NCBI GenBank assembly: GCA_903916245.1
Contig: CAIWVZ010000353.1
Coordinates: forward strand, 1-33,648
DNA: 33,648 nucleotides
Reading direction: 5' to 3'
Source: an uncultured Planctomycetota bacterium
GTDB lineage: Bacteria; Planctomycetota; GCA-002687715; CAIWVZ01
The notes under the pieces are model-generated. The model was not told the origin of the DNA. It saw nothing but the letters and a program-made list of their open reading frames with translations, and searched no databases. The position numbers and the translations under genes are program-made. Positions 17,428-25,904 of the stretch are shown piece after piece. Position 1 is the first letter of the stretch; each line of letters begins with the position of its first letter.

Positions 17428-19287
17428 ATGAGAACGCGTGTCGCCTTCGCTCTCGTCGCAGCGCTTTTGGGCGGAATGGCAAAGGGCCAAGCCGTCGAAA
17501 CGGAACGCACGATCTTGGACTTCGAAGGAGGGCCGGAAGAAGGTTTCGCCGTCTCCGGACCTTGGAAGGCGGAGCGACGTCCCGACAGAGTCAAGTCGGG
17601 CACCCAATCGCTGCTCGTCACGTTCGTCCTTCCGGAAAAGTGGCCCGCGCTTCGAATCCCGAAGGACACGGTGGGTCGTCGTGGAGCGAAGCGTCTCACG
17701 GTCGACGTCTACAACCCCCAAGACGCGAACGTGAATCTCGGGGTTCGCGTGGACGACGGTCCTTCGAAGGGCGTCGAAGCGGAGATCCACCGCTCGTCAC
17801 GACGCCTCGAACCCGGATGGAATGAAGTCGTCATCGACGTCTCGGCGTTGCGGACGACGTCGGCGAGCCGCTTGCTCGATCCCGACGACATCGCCCAAGT
17901 CGTCCTCCACGTGACGCCTTCCGAAAAACCGATCGAGCTCGTGTTCGACCGCATGCGTCTGAAATTGGTGACGGATGCCGGAACTCCCGAAGGCGATGCG
18001 CGTGCTCTTCGCGAATTCGAAATCGGATGGGCCACGGCCGCGACCGCCGCCGCGAAGTCGTCGCTCCTCTCGACCTTGCGCGACGTCGACGTCCCGCGCC
18101 GCGTGAAACTGATCGACCGCGTGCTCGCGGAAGAATCCGCGCCGCTCGTCGTCGAAGACGCGATTCGCATCCTCGGAAGGACCAAAGCCGACGACGCCGT
18201 CGCGGAAACGATCGCCCGCACGCGCAAAGCCTCCGAAACCCATCGTTGGCGCCTCATCGAGGCCCTCGGTCGCATGCCGTCCGCCGCGGCACGCGAATGG
18301 CTCCTCGTCGCGGCACGCGATCGACGCACTCCCACCGATCAAACGGCCGCCGTTCGTGCCCTCATGCGCCGCGACGGCGTCACGCTTCTTCCCGAGCTCG
18401 AAGCCCACAAGGACGATCCGTGGCAACTCCGGGCCGCGAAGATCGAGGCTCTTCGAACGATCCGATCCGGCAACGCGATCGGCGGATTGATCCCCTACCT
18501 GAAGGACTCCAACGCCCGCATCCGCGACGAGGCGGGCGATGCGCTCGTCGGTCTCGCCGGCCGCGATCTCGGTGAGGACATCGGAGCGTGGACGCGGTGG
18601 TGGGACGCCAATCGCGGGACGTTCGACCCCGACGCCAAGGGCCCAAGAGCCGGTCGATCGTCGTACGGTTCGACGTCGTTCTACGGCATTCCCGTCCTTC
18701 CCGGGCGCATCGCGTTCGCCATCGATCTTTCGGGCTCGATGAAGGAGAAGCTCACGGCGGGTGCTCGCGCCTACGCCGCGAAGGCTCCGCATCTCAAAGA
18801 GAAGCGGCTCGAGACTCGGCTCGACCTCGCGAAGGAGGAACTCCAACACACCCTCGCGAAACTCCCGCCGCGTACGGCGATCCAGTTGCTCTTCTTCGGA
18901 ACACAAATCACCGCGTGGAAGAACGGTCGCATCATCGACGCCGACGAGGAGACGCGGGCGGACGCCCAAAAGCGGGTCCGCGCCCTGACGGCCGAAGGGT
19001 CCACGAACATCCACGGCGCGCTCCTGCGCGCCTTTCAGCCCGATCCGGATTGGTCGTTCGCGGAAAACCTGTCCCAAGGCGTCGATACGATTTTCCTCCT
19101 GACCGACGGAGAACCGTCGACCGGCGCGATCGTGAACGCGGGGGAACTCCTGGCGGATATCCGCGACCGCAACCGCGTGCGCCGCTTGAGGATCCACACG
19201 ATCGGGGTCGGTCTGCCGAATTCAAACTTCCTACGAAGTCTCGCGCGCGATTCGGGCGGGGTCTACGTCGACTTGGCGAAACCCTGA
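17428..19287 (+). CDS. Secreted protein with HEAT-like repeats and C-terminal von Willebrand factor A domain
   Basis: Signal MRTRVAFALVAALLGGMAKGQ; repeat region RVKLIDRVLAEESAPLVVEDAIRILGRTK / EALRTIRSGNAIGGLIPYLKDSNARIRDEAGDALVGLAG; VWA MIDAS AFAIDLSGSM, T in STNIHGALL, FLLTDGEPSTG. Confidence 0.85.
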   Translation: MRTRVAFALVAALLGGMAKGQAVETERTILDFEGGPEEGFAVSGPWKAERRPDRVKSGTQSLLVTFVLPEKWPALRIPKDTVGRRGAKRLTVDVYNPQDANVNLGVRVDDGPSKGVEAEIHRSSRRLEPGWNEVVIDVSALRTTSASRLLDPDDIAQVVLHVTPSEKPIELVFDRMRLKLVTDAGTPEGDARALREFEIGWATAATAAAKSSLLSTLRDVDVPRRVKLIDRVLAEESAPLVVEDAIRILGRTKADDAVAETIARTRKASETHRWRLIEALGRMPSAAAREWLLVAARDRRTPTDQTAAVRALMRRDGVTLLPELEAHKDDPWQLRAAKIEALRTIRSGNAIGGLIPYLKDSNARIRDEAGDALVGLAGRDLGEDIGAWTRWWDANRGTFDPDAKGPRAGRSSYGSTSFYGIPVLPGRIAFAIDLSGSMKEKLTAGARAYAAKAPHLKEKRLETRLDLAKEELQHTLAKLPPRTAIQLLFFGTQITAWKNGRIIDADEETRADAQKRVRALTAEGSTNIHGALLRAFQPDPDWSFAENLSQGVDTIFLLTDGEPSTGAIVNAGELLADIRDRNRVRRLRIHTIGVGLPNSNFLRSLARDSGGVYVDLAKP

Positions 19288-19330
19288 TCCACTTGTCGCG
19301 CCGCAGTCGGTTCGGCGACAATACCGCGGC

Positions 19331-21883
19331 ATGAAACGACTTCCGTCCCTCCTACTCGTGTTCCTCGCGGCGACCGTATTCGCGTCCGCACAGAACCCCG
19401 TCGGGGCGTTGTCGGGCAAGCGCGTCGTGATCTCACCCGGACACGGCTACTACTGGCACTCGACGCTCGGTTGGACCACGCAGCGGCCGTTGATCGACGA
19501 CGCCATCGAAGATCGACACACGAACGAAATCGTGATGGACCATCTTCTCGAATGGCTCGAAGGAGCGGGAGCCACGACGATCATGGTGCGCGGTCGGAGC
19601 CGGAACACCGAAGAGCATCTGATCGACAACGACGTCGCCTTCGGCGGTTACTCGGAATCGGGTGCATGGACCACCGGAGCTTCGACGGGCTTCGGCGGCA
19701 CCTACCGCTATGCGACCACGACGAACGTCGAGACGGCACGCGCGACCTTTTCGACCGTCATCACGAAACGTGGCGAGTTCCCCGTCTACATCAATTACGT
19801 CGCCTCGTCGAATCGCACGGCCGCCGCGCGGATCGAAATCGACCACGCCGCCGGGACATCCTTCCGCACCGTCGACATGACGCGCGACGGAAGTCGTTGG
19901 GTCTATCTCGGGACGTATCCCGGCAATCCCCTGTCGACCTTCCGCGTCCACGTCACCAACGCGTCGATCTCTCCCGGTGTCGTCATCGCGGACGCGGTCC
20001 GCGTCGGCGAAGGCATGGGGTCGATCGCCCGCGGCGGGACCTTGAGCGGTCAACCGCGTTGGCTCGAGTGCTCACGTTACTGGGCGCAGTTCAACGGAGC
20101 GCCGTCTTCGGTGTGGGACAGCACGTCGGGCGAAGATTCCACCGACGACGTATCGTGCCGACCGCGCTACGCGCAGTGGTGGGGCGTCGACGCCTTCTTC
20201 TCCCTGCATACGAACGCCGGAGGCGGTACGGGCACCGACAGTTTCATCCACAACACGAACGCGCCCGCCGGATCGATCGCCCTGCGCTCGAACGTCCACA
20301 CGCGGGTCATCTCCGACCTTCGTACCTATTGGGACCCGAATTGGACCGATCGCGGTGAAAAGACCGCGAATTTCGGCGAAGTCAACGGCGCGTATCAAAC
20401 GCACCCCGCGATGTTGATGGAACTCGCCTTCCACGACGCGCCGACCGGAGATCTCGTCTCGATCCACAATCCGAAGTTCCGACGCATCGCCGCGCGCGCG
20501 ATCTATCGGGGTCTCGCGGCCTACTTGGCTCCGGGTGTCCCCTTCACGCTCGACCCGCCCTCGGCGCTCGCTGTCGTCGGCACACCGGGCGGCACGCTTC
20601 AAGCCCGGTGGACGGCGGTTTCGGGAGCGAGCGGCTACCGCCTGCGCATCTCGAAAGACGGCTTCGCTTTCGACGACGGCGTCGTCGTCGCCGGCGGCAC
20701 GTCCACGTCGTGGACCTTCCCCGACCTCGCGGCCGGGGACGTGCGTTTCGTGAAGATCGCCGCGATCAACGGCGGCGGAACTGGACCGTGGTCGGAACCC
20801 ATCGGTGGCCGCGTCTCTCCGAACGGGACGTCGCCGCTTCTTCTCGTTCATGCGTTCGATCGTCGCGACCGTTGGGTCAAGGTGCCCGACAACCTCCACG
20901 ACGGCATGTCGCGCACGTCCGAAGCGTTGATCCAACTCGACGGAGCGATCTGGCCGTTCGACGGCGCCACGAACGAAGCGGTCTCCGGCGGACTCGTGCC
21001 TCTCACCCCCTACCGATCGGTCGGGTGGATCCTCGGCGAAGAATCCACCGTCGACGAGACGTTCTCCTCCGCCGAGCAGTCGATCATCGGGGCTTACCTC
21101 GCCGCGAACGGACGATTCTGGTTCTCCGGAGCGGAGGTGGGTTGGGATCTCGACAACCTCGGCACCGCTGCGGATCGCGCTTTCTACGAAGGCATTCTCG
21201 GACAGAATTATCTGACCGACGACGCGGGCACGTACACGACCACAGCGGTGACGACCGGACCTCTCGCACCGCTTCCGGCCATCACGTTCGACAACGGCTC
21301 GGGTGGCATCTACAACGTCGATTACCCGGATACCGTGGGCCCCGTCGCCGGTTCGACGTCCTCGATCGTCCTTCGGTATTCCACGGGTGCGGGCGCCGCG
21401 ATGTTGCGGGGAGACGGTCGCGTCCTCGGCATCGGCTTCCCGATCGATTCCGTGGCGAATCTCACCCAACGCGCGCACCTGCTCGAGCAGGTGCTCCGCA
21501 CGATGCTGCCGCTCCCGTTGCGTTTCGGGGCGGCGCCGACGCCGGGAGGCAACGTGCCCCTCGTCTACGAGTTCCCGCAATCGGCCAATCGACCGTTCTT
21601 CGCCGCGGCGGCCTTCGGCACCGCACCCGGAATCCCGCTCGGCGACGGACGCGAAGTACCGTTGGCGCCGGATGCGCTCACGGGCTTCTCGATCGATCCC
21701 GGTCAGTCGATCTTCACGGGCATGAGCGGCGTGTTGTCGTCGACGGGCATCGCTTTCGGCAACATCGCGATTCCGGCGGTCCCCGGACTCACGGGCCTCG
21801 AATTCTCGATGTCGGCCGTCACCCTGCTTCCGTCGGGTGCCGTCGGCGAAATCGCTCCCGCCGTGCGTCTCACGCTTCCCTGA
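19331..21883 (+). CDS. N-acetylmuramoyl-L-alanine amidase (amidase_3-like) interrupted by a golvesin-type domain, with Fn3-like and C-terminal regions
   Basis: Signal MKRLPSLLLVFLAATVFASAQ; KRVVISPGHGYYWHS and TNEIVMDHLLEWLEGAGATTIMVRGRSR, inserted GGYSESGAWTTGASTGFGGTYRYAT...AARIEIDHAAGTSFRTVDMTRDGSRWVYLGTYPG, then FFSLHTNAGGGTGTDSFIHN and HPAMLMELAFHD; Fn3-like LQARWTAVSGASGYRLRISKDG. Confidence 0.8.
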   Translation: MKRLPSLLLVFLAATVFASAQNPVGALSGKRVVISPGHGYYWHSTLGWTTQRPLIDDAIEDRHTNEIVMDHLLEWLEGAGATTIMVRGRSRNTEEHLIDNDVAFGGYSESGAWTTGASTGFGGTYRYATTTNVETARATFSTVITKRGEFPVYINYVASSNRTAAARIEIDHAAGTSFRTVDMTRDGSRWVYLGTYPGNPLSTFRVHVTNASISPGVVIADAVRVGEGMGSIARGGTLSGQPRWLECSRYWAQFNGAPSSVWDSTSGEDSTDDVSCRPRYAQWWGVDAFFSLHTNAGGGTGTDSFIHNTNAPAGSIALRSNVHTRVISDLRTYWDPNWTDRGEKTANFGEVNGAYQTHPAMLMELAFHDAPTGDLVSIHNPKFRRIAARAIYRGLAAYLAPGVPFTLDPPSALAVVGTPGGTLQARWTAVSGASGYRLRISKDGFAFDDGVVVAGGTSTSWTFPDLAAGDVRFVKIAAINGGGTGPWSEPIGGRVSPNGTSPLLLVHAFDRRDRWVKVPDNLHDGMSRTSEALIQLDGAIWPFDGATNEAVSGGLVPLTPYRSVGWILGEESTVDETFSSAEQSIIGAYLAANGRFWFSGAEVGWDLDNLGTAADRAFYEGILGQNYLTDDAGTYTTTAVTTGPLAPLPAITFDNGSGGIYNVDYPDTVGPVAGSTSSIVLRYSTGAGAAMLRGDGRVLGIGFPIDSVANLTQRAHLLEQVLRTMLPLPLRFGAAPTPGGNVPLVYEFPQSANRPFFAAAAFGTAPGIPLGDGREVPLAPDALTGFSIDPGQSIFTGMSGVLSSTGIAFGNIAIPAVPGLTGLEFSMSAVTLLPSGAVGEIAPAVRLTLP

Positions 21884-21940
21884 CGTTCGGTTGCGTCCCG
21901 CTGCCCGATGGGGCATTCTCACCCCTTGGGAGTCCACGCC

Positions 21941-22903
21941 ATGCGCCTCGGAACGATCCTCGCCGTCCTCGCTCTCTTGCTCGCCGCCTGCGGCGATTCG
22001 AAGTCCCCCTCGAAGCGGGTCATCGCGGTCATTCCGAAGGGAACGACCCACGAGTTCTGGAAATCGATCCACGCCGGCGCCTTGAAGGCCGCCGCCGAAA
22101 GCGGCGTGGACATCGCGTGGAAGGGACCGCCGAAGGAAGACGACCGAGACGAGCAGATCAAAGTGGTCGAGGACTCGGTCACCCGTCGTGTCGCGGCCAT
22201 CGTTCTTGCCCCCCTCGACGAGGCGGCTCTCGCGACGCCCGTCGCCGAAGCCGCGAAAGACAAGATCCCCGTCGTCGTCATCGACTCGGATTTGAAGGGC
22301 GATGCCCACGCGTCGTTCGTCGCCACCGACAACGAAAAAGGTGGAGCGATGGCCGCGGAACGTCTCGGCACGCTTCTCGGCGGCAAAGGCCGCGTCCTCA
22401 TGCTCCGCTATCAGGTCGGATCGGCGTCCACGGAGAAGCGCGAGCGCGGCTTCCTCGCGGGGATCGCCAAGTTCCCCGGCATCACCATGGTGTCCGACAA
22501 CCAATACGCGGGCGCGACCGCCGAAGCCGCCTACGCCGCCGCCGAGAATCTTCTTCAGCGATTCCCCGAACTCGACGGCATCTTCTGCCCGAACGAGTCC
22601 GCGACGTTCGGCATGCTTCGCGCACTCACCTCGGTCGGCCGAAACGGCAAGGTGAAGTTCGTCGGATTCGACGCCAGTGCGAAACTCGCGGAAGCCCTGA
22701 AGACCGGTGATATTCACGGTCTCGTCCTGCAGAATCCGTTCCGCATGGGCTACCTCGGGGTCAAGACCGCTCTCGACGTGCTCGACGGAAAACTCGTCGA
22801 ACGTCGCATCGACACCGGCGTCGCCATGGCGACTCCCGACAACATGACGACTCCCGACATCGCGGAACTTCTGAACCCCAAGCTCCCCGAAAACGTCCGT
22901 TGA
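21941..22903 (+). CDS. Sugar ABC transporter substrate-binding lipoprotein (RbsB-like periplasmic binding protein)
   Basis: ATG 21941 MRLGTILAVLALLLAACGDSK lipobox; IAVIPKGTTHEFWKSIHAGALKAAAESGV; DSDLKGDAHASFVATDNEKGGAMAAERL; VKFVGFDAS. Confidence 0.9.
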   Translation: MRLGTILAVLALLLAACGDSKSPSKRVIAVIPKGTTHEFWKSIHAGALKAAAESGVDIAWKGPPKEDDRDEQIKVVEDSVTRRVAAIVLAPLDEAALATPVAEAAKDKIPVVVIDSDLKGDAHASFVATDNEKGGAMAAERLGTLLGGKGRVLMLRYQVGSASTEKRERGFLAGIAKFPGITMVSDNQYAGATAEAAYAAAENLLQRFPELDGIFCPNESATFGMLRALTSVGRNGKVKFVGFDASAKLAEALKTGDIHGLVLQNPFRMGYLGVKTALDVLDGKLVERRIDTGVAMATPDNMTTPDIAELLNPKLPENVR

Positions 22904-24426
22904 GCCGATCCGCGTCCGATCGCCCGACGCCGCTCCTCACGATGGAAGGCGTGGAAAAATCGTTCGGTGCCACCCGTGCACTTTCGGGGGTATCGCTCGA
23001 CGTCGCGCCCGGCGACGTGCACGCGCTGATCGGCGAAAACGGCGCCGGAAAAAGCACGTTGATGAAGATCCTCGCGGGGGTCCTCACTCCGGACGCGGGT
23101 CGCATGAGTCTCTTCGGCTCCCCCTACCGACCAACGGGCCCCCTCGACGCCCGACGCCGCGGGGTCGCGATGATCCATCAGGAATTGACCCTCGCGCCGC
23201 ACCTCGACGTCGAGGCGAACCTCACCCTCGGGACGGAAACGACGACGTTCGGTTTCGTGCGCCGTGCGGGACGCCGAGCCGCCATCCGCGATGTGCTGAC
23301 CCGCCTTCGCTTGGCCGATCTTCCCTTCGACACTCCGGTCGGCACGCTGTCGACGGCGGTACGTCAGCTGCTCGAAATCGCACGCGCGCTTCTCTCCGGC
23401 GCCCGGGTCGTGATCATGGACGAACCGACCTCGTCCCTCGGTCGCCGGGACGTCGAACGGCTGTTCGACATCGTCCGCGAACTCGCGGCTTCGGGCTGCG
23501 GCATCATCTACATTTCCCACTTCATGGACGAGCTGCGCGAAGTCGCGACCCGATTCACCGTCCTGCGGGACGGCGCGAGCGTCGGAACCGGCACCCTCGA
23601 CGCCGTCGACGACGACGCGTTGATCCGACTCATGGCGGGTGGCGCCCCCACCACAGGCACGCGCGCGCCGTCCGTGCGCGGGACGCCGTTGCTCGTCCTC
23701 GACGGGCTCGAGGGGCACCCACGGCCGACCGAAGCGTCCCTCGTGCTGCACCGGGGAGAGATCCTCGGCATCACGGGGCTCGTCGGAGCGGGGCGGACGG
23801 AACTCCTCCGGGCCGTCTTCGGGCTCGACCCGGTCGTCTCCGGCTCGGTGACCTTGGCGGGGATCGGCTTTTCCGCGGACGAGGGCCCCGACGCCCGCTG
23901 GGACCGCGGAATGGGCTTCGTGTCCGAGGATCGCAAACACGAGGGCCTGATGCTCGATCTGCCCCTGTCGGTCAATCTGACGCTCAGCCGCCTCGAACCC
24001 GTATCCCGGGCGGGCTTCGTCGACGGGAAAAAACTCGATGCGGCCTCACGGGAATGGATCGACCGACTCGGCATCCGAGCGGCGGGGTCGAACGTCGCGG
24101 TAGGTTCCCTTTCCGGAGGGAATCAGCAAAAGGTCGCGATCGCTCGACTCCTCCACCACGACGTCGACGTCCTCCTCCTCGACGAGCCGACCCGCGGTAT
24201 CGACGTCCGCAGCAAAGCGGCCGTATGGGATCTGCTCCGCTCCCTCGCGAACGCGGGCCGAGGGATCCTCGTCGTCGGTTCGCACCTCCCCGAAATGCTC
24301 GCTCATTGCGACCGCATCGCCGTCATGAACCGGGGTCGCCTCGGCGAGGCCCGCGACGCGTCGACGGTGACCGCCCACGAACTTTTGACCGAAGCCGTTT
24401 CGGTGGCGGAGAGTCGCCATGAGTGA
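22900..24426 (+). CDS. Sugar ABC transporter duplicated ATP-binding protein (RbsA/MglA-like)
   Basis: TTG start at 22900 overlapping the upstream TGA; Walker A GENGAGKST, Walker B VVIMDEPTSSL; second NBD LSGGNQQKVAIARLL, VLLLDEPTRGID. Confidence 0.92.
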   Translation: MSRSASDRPTPLLTMEGVEKSFGATRALSGVSLDVAPGDVHALIGENGAGKSTLMKILAGVLTPDAGRMSLFGSPYRPTGPLDARRRGVAMIHQELTLAPHLDVEANLTLGTETTTFGFVRRAGRRAAIRDVLTRLRLADLPFDTPVGTLSTAVRQLLEIARALLSGARVVIMDEPTSSLGRRDVERLFDIVRELAASGCGIIYISHFMDELREVATRFTVLRDGASVGTGTLDAVDDDALIRLMAGGAPTTGTRAPSVRGTPLLVLDGLEGHPRPTEASLVLHRGEILGITGLVGAGRTELLRAVFGLDPVVSGSVTLAGIGFSADEGPDARWDRGMGFVSEDRKHEGLMLDLPLSVNLTLSRLEPVSRAGFVDGKKLDAASREWIDRLGIRAAGSNVAVGSLSGGNQQKVAIARLLHHDVDVLLLDEPTRGIDVRSKAAVWDLLRSLANAGRGILVVGSHLPEMLAHCDRIAVMNRGRLGEARDASTVTAHELLTEAVSVAESRHE

Positions 24427-25372
24427 TTCGAACGCGGTGCGACTCGTCCGACGGCTCGGGCCGTTCCTCGGCCTCGCGCTCGTCCTCGTCCTCTTCACGG
24501 CTCTCGAACCGGATCGTTTCCCCACCGCCGTCAACTTCAGGACGGTGTTGACTCAAACAGTCATCGTGGGTCTCGGCGCCGTGGGCATGACGTTCGTGGT
24601 CGTCTCAGGGGGGATCGATTTGTCCGTCGGGTCTTCGATCGCGTTGTCGACGATCGTCATCGCACGACTTCTGCGCGACGGAGCCTCGCCCGCGGCGGCC
24701 GCGCTCGCCGGAGTCGTCGCGGGAGGCGTCGTCGGCGTCGTGAACGGCACGCTGATCACGCGACTGCGCATCGCTCCGTTCATCGTGACGCTCGGGACGC
24801 TCCAAATCGTCCGCGGGACCGCGAAGTACCTCGCCGGAGAGCAGAAAATCGACGCTCCGGCGTCGTGGCTCGCGGGACTCATGGCGAAAAGCCCCGATCC
24901 TTCGTGGCTCATCGTCGCCCCGGGAGTTTGGGCGCTGATCCTCCTCGCGGGCTTCCTCGCCTTCGTCCTCCGTCGCTCGATTCTCGGAGTTCACACCTAC
25001 GCGATCGGATCCAACGAATCGACGGCCGTCCTCTGCGGCATCAAGGTGGATCGCACCAAGGTGCTCATCTACGGGCTTTCCGGCCTGATGACGGGCCTCG
25101 CCGGTCTCATGCAGTTCTCCCGCTTGACCGTCGGCGATCCGACCGCGGCGACGGGCCTCGAACTCAACATCATCGCGGCGGTCGTGATCGGCGGCGCGAG
25201 CCTCTCGGGCGGGGTCGGCGGCATCGCGGGATCCTTGGTCGGCGCCCTCGTCATGGCGTTCCTCGCGAACGGGTGCACGCTGGTCGGGGTTCCGAACTAC
25301 GCTCAGGAGATTCTCGTCGGCGCGATCATCGTGGCCGTCGTGGCCATCGATCGCTCGAAACGCGGCACCTGA
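24419..25372 (+). CDS. Sugar ABC transporter permease (RbsC-like)
   Basis: GGIDLSVGSSIALSTIVIARLL; YAIGSNESTAVLCGIKVDRTKVLIYGLSGLMTGLAGLM; LNIIAAVVIGGASLSGGVGGIAGSLVGALVMAFLANG. Confidence 0.92.
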   Translation: MSDSNAVRLVRRLGPFLGLALVLVLFTALEPDRFPTAVNFRTVLTQTVIVGLGAVGMTFVVVSGGIDLSVGSSIALSTIVIARLLRDGASPAAAALAGVVAGGVVGVVNGTLITRLRIAPFIVTLGTLQIVRGTAKYLAGEQKIDAPASWLAGLMAKSPDPSWLIVAPGVWALILLAGFLAFVLRRSILGVHTYAIGSNESTAVLCGIKVDRTKVLIYGLSGLMTGLAGLMQFSRLTVGDPTAATGLELNIIAAVVIGGASLSGGVGGIAGSLVGALVMAFLANGCTLVGVPNYAQEILVGAIIVAVVAIDRSKRGT

Positions 25373-25376
25373 ACGA

Positions 25377-25411
25377 CGAAGGCCGCGCGGGTCGTCCCGG
25401 CGCGGCCTTCG
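25377..25411. terminator. Bidirectional hairpin between convergent permease (+) and ferredoxin (-) genes
   Basis: Perfect 12-bp arms CGAAGGCCGCGC (25377-25388) / GCGCGGCCTTCG (25400-25411); inner GGG/CCC can extend the stem around a TCGT loop. Begins 5 nt after the permease stop. Confidence 0.75.
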
Positions 25412-25438
25412 AAGGTAGGAAACGGTTGCGCGGGCCGA

Positions 25439-25786
25439 TCAGGCCATGCCCCACTTCACCTTGTTGGCTTCGACCTCTTCTTCGGTCGGGTTGGTCTTGT
25501 TCTCGTACTCGGCCTTGACGAAGGCGGCGGCGTTCGTCGAGCAGTACTTGTTCCACGCGGTGTCGTCGGCGGCGACGGCCGGGACCGCGCTCTCCTCGAA
25601 GATCGCCTTCCACGGGCAGGCGCTTTCGCAGGCCGCGCACGAAATGCACTCATCCGGATTGATGTAGAGCATGTTCGGCATGCCGGCGGCCGGGTCGGCC
25701 GGCTTGTAGAAGCAATCGGTCGGGCAGGCGCCGACGCACTCGGTCGAGACGCAGTCGACGCAGAGACGGGTCACAACGTAAGCCAT
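25439..25786 (-). CDS. Ferredoxin with two Fe-S cluster motifs (7Fe/8Fe type)
   Basis: ATG 25786 MAYVVTRLCVDCVSTECVGACPTDCFYKPADP...MLYINPDECISCAACESACPWKAIFEE; two cysteine clusters. Confidence 0.92.
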   Translation of the reverse strand: MAYVVTRLCVDCVSTECVGACPTDCFYKPADPAAGMPNMLYINPDECISCAACESACPWKAIFEESAVPAVAADDTAWNKYCSTNAAAFVKAEYENKTNPTEEEVEANKVKWGMA

Positions 25787-25883
25787 GATTCTGGTTTCCT
25801 TGCCACAGTTTGCGGGGAGTGGCCCCCGGGCCATATCTGTCGGCGCGGGATTCTATGCAGATTCAGCGGACGCTACTAGATCG

Positions 25884-25904
25884 AGATGAGAACGAGTCTC
25901 ATCT
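25884..25904. promoter_or_regulatory. Fur-box-like palindrome upstream of the ferredoxin gene (may also act as a 3' hairpin for the M28 gene)
   Basis: AGATGAGA-ACGAG-TCTCATCT, perfect 8-bp arms; ATGAGAACGAGTCTCAT is close to Fur-box variants of the form ATGAGAATGATTCTCAT. About 100 nt upstream of the ferredoxin ATG on the minus strand. Confidence 0.5.

Noticed and set aside
20072-22717. 881-aa minus-strand ORF opposite the amidase and binding protein
   Set aside because: Low-complexity Arg/Asp/Gly-rich translation with no motifs, while the opposite strand encodes clear families.
23341-23460. Degenerate first-NBD signature (LSTAVRQLLEIARAL) and Lys-less second Walker A (GLVGAGRTEL) in the RbsA-like ATPase
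   Set aside because: Such degeneracy is normal for duplicated sugar-importer ATPases, so not evidence of a new mechanism.
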